From: Cinnamomum chago
Lineage: Eukaryota > Streptophyta > Magnoliopsida > Laurales > Lauraceae
Assembly (NCBI GenBank): GCA_038049695.1
Contig: CP142452.1
Location: 96,293,501-96,357,500, forward strand
Direction: 5' to 3'
DNA: 64,000 bases
Position 1 is the stretch's first letter. Each line of letters opens with the position of its first letter. The notes below the pieces were generated by a model. It worked only from the letters and a program-made list of their open reading frames with translations, made no database searches and was not told the origin of the DNA. Shown here in pieces: positions 17,781-31,200 of the stretch. Made by a program: the position numbers and the translations under genes.

Positions 17781-18586
17781 GGGCGGGGTTGGCATATTCC
17801 TCGATCAGAACTTAACAACCTGAGCAACAAACAGCCTAGGAAAACTTACCATTTGCTTGCATGTTCTAATAAGTAATGGCCAGCCTGCCAGCCACGTGGG
17901 TAGGGAAATGAGATAGTGTTAAGAGTGCAAAAGTATAGCTCACAAAGCCAGAAGTCACCCACAGATTGAAGGCTTTGAACGGACATGTTTGCCTTGGCAG
18001 CACTAGTTGGGGATAAAACCTTATTCAGCATGTTTGCAGTTAGCACCAGGATAAGCTGGCCCAGCATCTTTATTTAGAGGGGCCGTTCGTTCTATTTTCA
18101 TTTGCAACATCACGCGCAAACTCTCCAATTTCATAAAGTATGCAGATTCTCAGCGCATTATTATATATTTATTTATTTATTTTGAATGGCACGTTTGGTA
18201 GATTATTGAAATTTCTTCCACTACTATGGATTTTACACAACCTAAATCAATGGAAAAGCAACAATGCTGGGAAAGGAGACGTCATAGGAACTAAATCCCT
18301 CACAATTTTGTAGAACTTGCCAAAATGGCATATTTTGTCGAGGAAACTTCAAACCAAAACCTTAAAACTTTAACGAGCCAACAAAAAGCTTTAGTCGTGT
18401 AAGTGGTTTATATGAAAAAAGGAATTCATGTTAGTTTTGGGGTTAGCTTTATTGGTACTGGTCATCACCTAGGGTCAACACTGATTGTAGTTACATGTGG
18501 AAGGAGACGACTCCTTCGAGCATGCATCAAGAGTATGCAAATGAAACAAATTTCTAGATTACAGATTCAGTCCAGCGGATTGCATC

Positions 18587-18680
<94 letters not shown>

Positions 18681-19257
18681 GTAGACACATTAATGAATCT
18701 ACATATTAAATCTTCTCAGAAATGGGATAAGTTTGGAACAGGATTTGGGTGATTGGGTCTCAGCGACTGGTTATGACAAAAGGGAAATTGATAAAACCTT
18801 GATGTTGGATTAGATCACCAGAAACACCATTATGCTTAAAAGCCAAACACCCATCTCTTGATGTTCAAAGGAACATTAAATAGGATGTAGAAAGGGGAGC
18901 AATCAGTTTATGACTCAACAAGTTTCTTACATTCATAAATGAAAAGAAAAAATATATCAATCCCCAAAACTGCTACAAGAATGCTCATAACACAAGCATT
19001 CTCCTCCCACACCAACAAGAACCTCAACTCCCACCCAACTTTCCTTTATATATTCTCGCAGCCACAGCAGAGATAATGAATAGCCTCCTTTAACTTGTAA
19101 TATACACATTCTACACCGAGATTGCATCACCATGAACAGCTTTCACCCCTCTCAACAACCACAGCCACGTTGAAGGAAATCCACGCAAGGAATGGATAGA
19201 CATAAAGAATGGGTAACAAACAGGCAATAGACAAACTGAACAGCTGACAGAAGAGCC
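17781..19257. other. Spacer between tubulin and importin-5, with a compound microsatellite
   Basis: The tubulin and importin-5 genes converge here. A (CT)n-(TA)n-(CA)n compound repeat lies at about 18593-18680. The right part (about 18900-19257) is probably the importin-5 3' untranslated region on the minus strand. No other gene is seen. Confidence 0.5.
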
Positions 19258-22200
19258 TTACGCTGAAAGGATTGATTGTAAAGCGATCTGTTGCTGGGGC
19301 TGCAAGGAAGACCAGGTCGAGGCAAGGGCAGACGGTGGCAATGTTTGCTGAAGCTGCCTGAGGAGATTAATCATCCGGCTGGCAGTTTGTTCTGTAGCCA
19401 AATCTTTACCAGTACACAGAACCTATATTACAGTAGTAGATTAAAGTCAGTGAACACCCACAGAATCCATTCGACAAACCATATTATGATTTCAAACAGA
19501 ATTACAGTCCTTTTTCATGCCGTTAGAGCCAGTAATAGCATTCTCAAATTATGTCTGAAGTTCTAAACATAATATCAAAAACACATCGCATGAATACAGG
19601 CACATATGTTGGAAATTGGGAAACAGTTCAAGATATTGGACTCAGCAAGTTCTAAAAATAGAATTCATGAATTTGATAAAACACTCGAATCAATTTAAAA
19701 TCTTTCTTAATATAATAATATGCAAAAACAGCACAAATGAAATAATGCACAATTACTACGAACGATCAACAAAGGAAATCCATAGGTAAGGGGGTTAAAA
19801 GTCTAAACAAGACCATGCATTAAATTAAAATGGGACTCCAAATATAGAGGATATGTTTGTCCTACTTCAGCAAACACAGCAACAATCTTCGGAAGGTATT
19901 GATTGTTTGGTCCCAAAAGTTCCATATCTGACCTGTATATAACCAAGATGATAAAAGTTTCAATTAGATAGTAAATAATACATTGAAAACCAGCTACTTG
20001 AGCAATTACAGCATCCCAGTACAAAAGAGTAACGTGTGACCAATATGAACAATAAGCCCAAGCCCTTACCTTTCAACCATTGAGCAAAGCTGGTCATGTA
20101 CAACTTTAGCCTCAATCAAATCACCTTTGATCGGCAGGCAGCTTAGCCACGCAGGAACAACCTGCTAATCGGAGAAGAGAGTTAAAACACAAGGAGCGGC
20201 CAACACATTCAACAGCATCCAAAGGACTTACAAAAGTGGTCTCGACCTAACAAAGTAGTCTACTTTCCAACACTCTTTTTTATTGGTTAATATACTTCGT
20301 ATTATTAAGAATTTGACACCATATGAGAAATATTTCCATTTGCTCATTTAATGTAGTTTGTGTTGCACGCTGGGTAGCTTTGCATGTTTTTGTTTTGTTG
20401 TTCTGGCATTTTTGTATCATGTATGGACATCTTCTCATCAATATAATTATTGTTAATGAGATATTTCCACAAACAAATTGATAATATAACCACACACCAA
20501 TAACATCACAACAAGGAGTCCCTGATTTTGTAATCCACACCCTAATGTGCATACCTGTACACATGCTAGTGCCTAAGTATGCTTGGTGTGTCTTTACAGG
20601 GTAGAGTATTTATAACTGATAAATCCAAGTGTATGCTTACACAGTTGAAGGAGCAGTTCAATTGCAAACTTAATCAATAATCAGGATACATCATTTCAAG
20701 ATAGAACAATGACTAAATGATCCGCCAATCTTAACATTGTGAGAAAGTTGTGTTCACTATTGATTTGGTGTAGTGGCAATATTGACGATTTCAGGCATTC
20801 AAGGTTCTCCTATTCTAGAAAAGATTATTATTATTATTATAATTATTATTATTTATTTATTTATTTATTTTGAATTACATCAATTTAATTCCCCCAAACA
20901 CTAAAAGATACAACTTAAAAATAACTGCAAAGGCCACATAGTACGAAGGAAACAAACCCACCCACCCATATAGGAAAAACAGGTTAAGGAAATTTTGTAC
21001 AGCCATCAAAGCTAAAGGTAAACTATCCAACTTACATCAATTTTAAGGGTAAAAAAACCAGTTAAATCCTAGTTGATTCAGCCTTAGCACCTTCTGAAAA
21101 AAGGGCAAAATTGATATTAGTTTCCTTATTTCAAGTTTTGAGAAATGTAGAGGCTCTGGAGTCCTTTTCCACTGATTTTGGAAGATTACATTTTTTTGGA
21201 GATTTGAGCATTGAAATATCAGAGTTACCATTCATTCAACTCAATAAAAAACAGTTGTGACCACTTATTACTACTTAAATTCATTCTAAAATGGATAAAA
21301 CATATCCAACTTACATCAATTTTCATGGTAATGCATCTGAAAATTTAGATTCATAGGACACCATTTTTTAAAGATTTTTTTTATCATATTACAAAAATTA
21401 AAAGGATTCTTGGTTCCAAGGTGCAACTCGATATGACTAGGCTGACTTTGAATTGACTACAGGGAAAGCCTGAGTTTTAAATCATTGATACCAGTTCCTT
21501 GTATTAAACCCGCTCTGTGGTACCTGCTAACTTCTGATGAATCAAACTACGAAAAAATATCTGTTTTTGGTCATCTGAGACTTATGGCATATCATAGGTA
21601 CATATAAAATTATCATCATAATCAACAAGAAGATCAAACCTTTATCACATCTATCTAGGGTTGGATTTGTGAAAGTGACTTTCAACTCAAGGCTATTTGA
21701 AACCATGTTCTCAATAATTTCAAAATTCATCATCTTTTTTGTCACTACTACATTCAAGTGGCCAATCACTTCTACTTCCTTGAACTTGTAAGCTTAAATA
21801 CATCATATAAGAGCTCTTTCTAATCTTCTCCACTTTGCCCACCATGCATAAATCCTATTTGCTATATGAACTCATACACCCTTATTTTGTTCAACAGTTG
21901 CTCTAGTGTATTGAAATACAGCAGGGTGGTACTAAGTTATTTTCAATATTTACCAAATAAAAATTGCTCTTGGTTACCATTAAAAAAAAATGCTCTTGGC
22001 TCTCTTGCTTAGCGTGTTTTCCTTACTTGTTTGGGTGGCTTTCCTCTAGCTTTTTCCTTGGATGTTTGCTTTCCAGTATCTCTCTCTTGTACTGTTAAGC
22101 CCTCTCTTTATGAATGTTATCATTTAAAAAAATGATGATCCCTACTCTCAGATCAACTAACCTTGCAGCATATATACATTTGCTAATTGTCAACCCTTTT

Positions 22201-25200
22201 TAAAGGTAAACATCACTCCAAATTTCTAGCTATCACTCTTTCTTGTCTAACAAATACACCAAATCATTCACAAACAAGATATAGCCATCTTGAATGCCTT
22301 ATGCCAAGTTCTAAAAGGGATTATGGTACAAAGGAGAACTTGAAAAAAGACATTCAAGATGGACTTCCTTATGTATAACCAAAGAGAGAGAATATAGGCT
22401 CATAGCAGACCCCTTGGTGCAATCTAAATTCAATTACAACTTGGACATCTGGCCGTACACAGTTCTCACACGTTACTGCCACATGCCCTGTACAATTTCA
22501 ACATAACCATTAGGTTGCATCTTTCTTCAATGCTGATCAATTAACTAGCTCGGCAGCTTATCATAGTCCTCATCTAAGTCATTAAAAAAAGGCAAGTTTT
22601 TCTGTGTGCACGCTCCACATCCATCTTAACACACATCTCAGTCACATGTGCTTTCCTTCTTGACGTTTCTTTGTCACCCAACTAGCTCCATAAAGGTCAA
22701 ACTGCTTTCTAATGAAGATGCCTCTTTAAACAGAGTGAGGCTTGACAATCTAATTATTTCCTAATAAACTAATCAGTGGATACCGAAAGTGGTTTGAAAG
22801 GCAAGAGGCAGCTCTATGGCTTCATGTCATATACCACATGCATTTTGAAATATAAAGTAGAACAAGTAGAATGTACCTGAGCTGCATCTATACTGTCACG
22901 GTGAAACTGGCAAATTTTTCCCAGCGCGGAGACAGCATTGTCATATGCCATTACATTATCTGGATGTAATGCATCAGGCTGCCTTATCACAAAATTTAAC
23001 CTGGAAAGAGCCTCTGCAAAAAGGCAAATACCATATTGCTCATAAGCAATAATTATTCTTTAAAAGTATTAGTTTCTAAAAGGGGACGCACCAGAAAAAA
23101 TATATATACATAAATATAATACCTCCAACTAGAGGTTTAAAATTAGATCCACCAAACTCTGCACAGACGCCAATCCCATAAACGGCAGCCTGAAAATAAA
23201 AGAAAGGTTCTTTTACCATAAAAATGACCCATGAAAATTTTAGAAGAAAATAAAAATGCAACATAAACAAGGTCCAAGGACATGCCTGCCGAACATCTGG
23301 GTTTTCATCATTGCAGGCCTCCAACAAAAATGGAACATAGGTATCATAATATCTGTTCAGGCAATGGAAGGAAACTACATTAAAAACCAGTGTGCTTAGA
23401 ATATCCACTATAGCTATAGTATTAACTCTAGGCTTACTTGAGAGCTGATTCACGACACTGTTCTGCAACATCATCAAAAATGCAAATGGCAATCCTTCTC
23501 TCTTCAGCTGTTTTATCTTTACCCTGAAACCAAAAGCCTCGATGTAATACCAAAATAAAAATAAAAAAGGAAAGAAAGGAATAACTAGACTACTTTAAAT
23601 TCAAAATGTACCGGCTATGCAGCTTATGCTGCACCACCATTCAACATGGAAATAATGTCGAATCATTTGACTGAAAAGAGAATTTATGATCAACCATGTA
23701 ATAAAGGTTTCAAAATTCAGGCTTGGGGACCTCCAGAGCAACTCAGTCACCATCAAGTCAAAGGGAAGGGCTGGGTTGGACCGAGTTGCACTGTAAAGCC
23801 ACACAAAACCCACAATTTGTGGAGAGATGGGGGGGGGGGGGGGGGGTTTGGTTTGGTTGTGTGTGTGTGTGTGTGAATGTGTTATTTTAAAATAGATGTC
23901 CCATGAATTTAAGCGAAGTTTTTTTTTTTTATGAATTTAACCGACATGTTCTAATTATTTAGAATGAATTTAAGTAATAATTTGCATTTGATACTCATTT
24001 CGCAAGTCAAAAATTGCCTCAGATCTTTGAATGCTTAGATCTAAAAAAATATGGTTTTCATCTTCCAAAATCAATGCAAAAGGAAACCCCAAAACAAAAG
24101 CATCCAACATCTTCTCACAGTAAGGGGAGAGAGAGAGAGGAAAATATTAATTTTAGGCTTTTCCCCATACCACTCAGCCAGAGGAGACACGGGCAATGAC
24201 TCAACTTGATGGGTGCTGAATCCAAGTCTGTTCGGACTTGGTCAAGTTTTAAAACCATTTTTGTAATGCATGTACCCTAAAAACTTGGGATTTGGAGGGC
24301 CCCTGTGGCCTGTATCCAGTACTCAAAGAACAACATACTCTTCTTTTTTTATTTTTCCAATATCATTAATGTGACAGACCTGCATTCTGATGGTTAAAAC
24401 ATTGAGCACCTTCCAACTGCGATTTCAGCATTTGTCAAAACATTGAGCGCACTAACTACTCAATACATGCACTAAGGTAACAGTGCATGTATTGAGCACC
24501 TTCCAACTGCAATTTCGGCATTTGCCAACACTGAGCGCACAAACTACTGAATACATGCACTAAGGTAACAAAGTGCACAATATATGTTTTTTTGAAATAA
24601 ATAAATTCCCACCTACAGATGCATTTGCTTCACAAACAGTAGCACGGCCGCACTTGGGAGCGAGTGCAAAACACAAAATCCTTCTTGTAGAGATATGAAG
24701 TAAGAATGGTTGTCATGAACCTAGCAATTGCGTGACCTACGCTAGTTTTAGAGAAGAGTAGGTGGGATTTAAGACAGTGGGAAAGCAGGAATTCAAAAAA
24801 ATGTAAATGCACAGATGCACTTCCATGAGGCAGCATGTCCATAGAGATATACGCTGCCGTATGTAAGCTCATGGCAGCTCAAATCTGTATAGCTTGTGGG
24901 ACCCAACATAACGTGATCTAATTCACACATCACATTCCCCCCTTTGTTTAGGTAAACTGCCCAAATTTCGCCCCAATCGAAGTAATAGGCAATGTTAGAT
25001 TAATTATGTCTCCACATGATCAGCAGGCTGGAGTGAAATTTGGTCCAATTCCTGTAGAGTGGTATGGGAATGAGTGGCATTAGTCAAGCAATAGTATGCT
25101 CCATGGTTTTATTTCTACCAAAATCCTAACAACATGTTTAAAGCCCTCCTATTCTATTGGAATGAGGAAGGTGTGAGAAGAAAACCTTTCCAACCCATTT

Positions 25201-28200
25201 CCTGAATTTGATTGAGGTGTTCTCATTGGATGAAAAATAATCAAAATATCACATGCAGGAACAAGCTGCCTGCTTTGGCTGTGAAACAAGCCAAAATTCT
25301 AGCCAAAATAGCTTATATTGAAGTTCCATTTCAAAACTGCTTCCAAAACAAAACATGTCAGCCATTCTACGATGAAAGATGAAAACAATTAGTTAAGAAT
25401 TTCCTTACAGCGCCATAGCAGAATCTGGAGAAGTAAATAAAATGGACTTGTACCACAAATGCCTTTTTGATTTTAAATAGTTATGTGACAACTCACCCAC
25501 ATAGGTGTAAGATATGAAGAAAGCTCATCAAAGAAAGGCAAGAAAGACGCCTTGAATATTTTGATCAAAGTGCCCAAGCAATCACCAACCTGCATAGAGA
25601 ATGATAATGATGCCAGATTGAAATTTTAGGTATGAAGTAAATCAATTACACAACATATATTTAGCAAGGAGAAGGAAATGGAGGGGGGGGGGGGGGGGGG
25701 GGGGGGGGAGGTTTGGCTGTGGGGGTTTATAGTAATCTGAAAAATTACTTGATCAAAAACTTCTTCTTCTTGCTCGTTTTCTTCTCTTAGTAATTCTCCT
25801 TCCTCGGCATCAAAGTCCTCTGCTTTGGCCCTTTCTGCTCTTTCCCTTTTTCTAGTTGAGCTTGCGGTGATAACCTGCTTTATCTCATCCACAATGCATC
25901 TAACTTGGCTTTGACCCAGAAGCAGTCCAGAAATCTGAAAGAAAAGAAAAGGTACATGCACGATGCATTTATTAACTTCTTTTGAAGTTGGCTCCATGTT
26001 TAAGGACTAATACGCAAATTGACCGACAACAATTCTAAACAGTAATATACATTAAAAGTAGCAATAAAATTCTTAACAGTAATATACATGCAAAGAAGCA
26101 AAACTATTAAATGGATTAAGAACCGTGTATTAAAGCATGTCTTTCTACCCATGTAACATATTCCTCCGAAACTTGTGGCTTCAGTGTTTCTAAAATGGCA
26201 ACATTAAATCAACAACATTCCCTGATAGAATCTTGTGAAGGAAGGGATAGGAGAGGTAAAAAGAAAACTCTTCCAAGGAGAACAAGCAGAGAACCTCACT
26301 CTCATTTAAGAAAGTAGACTGAAGTGCAGATTAGATCCTACCAGGTGACAATGCAAAAGGACATGGCTGGTTAATTCCACAGTCGAAGCATGCCTTTCCC
26401 TCACTATTTCGTTGAACGTTTTTTTATTTATTATTCTTCCTTCTATTTTTTTTATTTAACCCTTCAATATGCCATCCAGGGAATGTCTTCTGCCTTCTGT
26501 ATACTTTTGCCCAAACCATATAAAACAACATTCCTTTTTTTACTTCCATTGAAGCTGCCCTTAAGTTTCATCTCATATACTAAATTTTCAATTCTATCCT
26601 CCTTTTTTTCCGACTCTGCAAATCCATCTTTACCTCCTCCTCTGACAATCATAAGCATCTCTATCATGTACTTTTAACTTTTTTTCATACTTGCCCAACA
26701 CACAGCTCCGTAAGTTGATCCTGCATTGTATCATTCGTTTTGGTTTAATGATTGGGTGGGGGTATTGTTGTGCAATCTTTTTCCTAGATTATTCAGAATG
26801 GGTCTTGCATAGAGAGTCCTGAGTCTTGGAGTGTTATAGTCTTAAAATATTTGTAAAACATTGTAGGCATTATTCTATTACTTCCTCACAAAATTTGATC
26901 GTAACAAATAATCCTCCACATAAAAGGGTAATGATCGACAACAGAAAAGAATATATTGCAGATAATTGTGTAGATAAGTTATTCAAATAGTAATACACAT
27001 TGTGTACAAATGCTTGAATGTCGATATTCTAACAAAATGTAATAGAACGCTAGCAAACGAATGTGACAAAACCTGTATGCATTCATTCAATGAATCCAAC
27101 ATGCTCGCACAAATTTCTGTTTCAGGTTCCTGCAAGTCAATCACATTTGACAGAAAGAAGATAAGAGTGCAAGAACTAAGAAACTACCATCATATATCAA
27201 GCAGACAGCACAAGATAAGGAGGAGTAAACATTGAACCACAAATGCTTGAGGACCTTATGTAAAGCTTCAACCAAAGCTGGAATTATGTAGTCGGACAGC
27301 TGCTTAACATAGGTTTCATCTCGACCTTGAGCTTGCCCCTTCTCTACTGCTAACTTAGCCGAACGTAATAGCTCCGGCATGGCTACGAGATAAAAGATAG
27401 ACCTGATGAGAAACCTGAGCAAAGCTGATAACAATAGATAAAAAAGGAAAAGATACAGGAAATTAAAGTAAAATTAATACCTGAAACAGCAGCCTTTCTT
27501 ACTTCTTCATGGAAATAGAACTTGAGAAGCGGAACTAAAGTAGGGGCAACCTGAACAATTAGTGAAGCGAAACATTAAACCCTAGGGACTCTAATATCAT
27601 AAATCAGAGATGATATTTTCTACCTGTAACAACCTACCTGATCAATCCAAGGGTAGAACCCTTCCTTTAGCTCATCAGCATAACAGCAGAGCATGTTACA
27701 GGCTGTAGCCTTCTCCTCCAAAACACTAGTCTTGATACCTATCCTTTTATCCCCAAGAGTAATGGTCTCAATACTGCATAAGATATAAATACCTTAAATG
27801 AAAGTGTTCCATGACCCTTAGGTAAGAACAACATTGAACAAAACCATTATTGATCAAAGCTGGAGTTTCGTATGCATTTGTGCAAGAACGTAATTTAAAC
27901 AAAAGCTTTCTATTTCAGATCACTAACAACAGCACTGTCAACCAAGAAAGATGCTCATCATGATCCAGACAATTCTTGAAACAATTGGACTAAATGAAAG
28001 GAACCAGATGAAAGAAAGAAGGATGAGAAAGTTTACTGGCACAGTGGCACCCTAGTGACTAAAAAAAAAAGCTGTCAGTCATTTTGTCTAAAATGTAATG
28101 CTGCATGACAATTTTGAAACACTGGCACACAATCCAAACGTTACTGAACTATAACAGAAGGTTCATAAATGAGGAGACAAATTAAACTGCTCTCTCCTCA

Positions 28201-31200
28201 CTAACCCCTCAAAGTTTTTCTTGTTTTCGAAGACCAGACTGTTTCTTGCCTAGTCTGTTGTGGGTGGCACTATGAGTGGCTTGCAAATCAAGGAAGCCTC
28301 CGGTCTACATACTGAAGCTGTTCTGGAGTCATTTTTTTGTGATTTTTGTATGCTCTGGAATACAGTAATCTAATATATCAAAAAATAAAAAAAAATTCTC
28401 AGCAAGTAGAGTCAAAACCTTTCATCATCAGACTCGTCTATGTCGTCATCTGAATCTGCAGATGTAATGGTCACATCTGGTTTGAGTTGAGCTGACTGAA
28501 GCAAGGGGGGCATCACCACACTCATGTAAGGGAGGAAATCCTGTCCTAGACACTTGCATAATCTGGCCCATGCCTACAACATATGTTTACAAGTTAATTG
28601 GTACGAAAAGAGCAAACTGGTGCACAGAATCTATAGATAAAAGTCAAAGAATTTTCTCTCTTTTTTTTCAATTGAATGGTAAGTTAAGAGAAATGAAACT
28701 ATTAAGCATACTTGTAGCATGTAGCTTGTTGTTGGATCATCTGCCTCAGTAGGAGATCCTTGTAACGTCATGAGAACTTCCATAACCTAACAAGAAATAA
28801 ATAAACCGTTAAAGACAATGAGGCCTCAAAGCAGATCCTCCTCCAAACAGGAAAAAAAAAATTCATAAAACTGATATCAGTCGTCAAACTATGGAGAACC
28901 ATATTCACAGTTCTTCTGCCCATAAAAAAGAATAAAACTCATGTGGTATAGATATTGAGCACATTAAGGGTCATTTACCTTTTATGCATGGGATGGGAAA
29001 ATGGGTTTATATAGGTAAATGTTCGTGAAACACATTACTATGTTTGTTAAAATCACCATATTCACATAAATATGAGTACAGCCAACGACTACAGATGTGT
29101 TCGGATTTTAAAATTTTCTCAAAATCCATTAAGATTTAGGATATGAAACTAAACATCTAGAAGTGTACCATTAATATGAGAACATGATCATGAATTGGCG
29201 GCCACAAAAGTGCAGAAAATTAGATCCATAGGATTCAATTTTTTTTTACTTTTTCACAAATTTCTCAATATCAATGAAGATTTAAGATATGAAATTAAAC
29301 TAGGATTTCTTTAGATCAATAAAGAGGATGGACATTTCAGATCATGAATTTGGGACCCACAAAAGTGCCAAAAAAAAAAGTGATTGAAGGGGTATGAACG
29401 TGCAACCTGTCTGGGTGCTACAATCTGCACCGGTGCTTAGCAACGATTACTTATATAAGCCAGTTATGACCTCCTTAGGTATGTAAATGAAAGACCGAAA
29501 ATCGCCTCATTTGCGTGCCATTTTCACACCTCATTTATGCATAAATGAGCACAAACAAACTTTTAAATGAGTGCAAACAAAACGACCCCTAACAATATAG
29601 AACATGGGTAATTACATGTAAAAAGAGCTAATAAACCCCACTAAACACACACACACACACACTGACTGAGTAGCACCCAGCCACCCACCAAATGCAAGCA
29701 GAAGTAACCCAACAGTCAAGCAAATCAAGCAAGTAGCTTTTCAACTTACATATATAGAAAGTTCAATTAACACTTTATAAAAAAAAAGACAAGGAAAAAA
29801 TAAAATGTAGAAAAACACTACCTGTTTGGCATCCTCCCTGAACTTCTCCTTGCCCACAGCCATTCCGACCAAACTAATGCATTCCATGGATTTGGCACGA
29901 AGCATGCGGTTAGACTTGTCAGTTGCCTTCATCAAGATAACTTTGAGAAAAGGCATAACAGTATCATAATATTTTTGAAAGTGTTCCTGCATCAACTTTA
30001 TTGTGTCAGAGTCTGGTCATTTTTAATCCAAAAGGCACTTGCATAATTAAATCTTCACAAAGCACCTGAGATGAGTCCGCAACTGATGCTAAAGCTGTCA
30101 GAGCCCCCTCTTGCACCATCTGCTTCCCATTCTGAATTATGCACAACAGCAAGATTACAACCCAACCTTGACAAAGAGAAGGAACAGAGAAAGTAGCTTC
30201 AAACCAAATATGACAACATACCTGTAGGAGTACAAGCAATTTGCTGACTACTCCATCCAAGTAAGGTGTTAAGATATCTGGAGTGCAGTTCTCACTAAAG
30301 TTAAGAATTGCGGAAGCAGCATGTGCCTGCAGAATAAAAACAGAAAGCATGAAGACTTAAAAAAAAAAAAAAAACTTTAGTGTCATAAATACAATTTTTA
30401 AAAAATCACATTGCTACAAAACCATCTCAACATCTTGGGATATTGAAAAAAGGAGACAGAAATGCTTTATATATAAATATAATTAAGTTGAAGAGGTCAG
30501 CTTGCCAAACCACGTGCTTCAGGTACACAAGACAGTGTGGAGTGTGTAAGATTCCTATGATCCCAGTTCTGAGAATGTCAATCAACTTGGTGGTGATTGA
30601 TATGGGTCCCATCTCAATAATTATATTTTGAATAAGATATAACATTTTATCCCATCTCACATCTTCCCGGTTTAAATAATTTTGATCTTCAATTAAAAAA
30701 AAAAGATGCAAATACATAGATGGAAAAGGTGTCCCTAAAACAAAGAGGTGTGTGCCACTGCCAGAGACATTATTCAGTAAACACTGTAGCATTTACATTT
30801 GTGACTGGTGGATAATGTTCAGAATATATTTGATGCATTTCAACATGGTAAAAGAAATAACTATTCAAAAAAAAAAGATGGTAAAAGAAATAGTAATATT
30901 AACCAGAAAAAAAAGAAATTCAAAATGCAGAGGAACTAATGAGGAGACAAAGGCCATATTGCAGGCAGAAATGGTACAGTTGCTCTTTTTTTTAATGAAT
31001 CTAACAGAGTATGTTGCGTGTTTTCTTTTCATGGATGTAAAAGAGTTAAAGGTACAATGATGATATGCTTGATGCAAATAACTGGGAGACAACTCTTGGG
31101 TGAAACTGTGCTACTGACACTTGTCAAGGAAGTCCTCACTCACCGAGAGCTTCGGAAAAACTTCTTTTGTAATTCGTCTAAACTGAGACAACGCCAGCCA

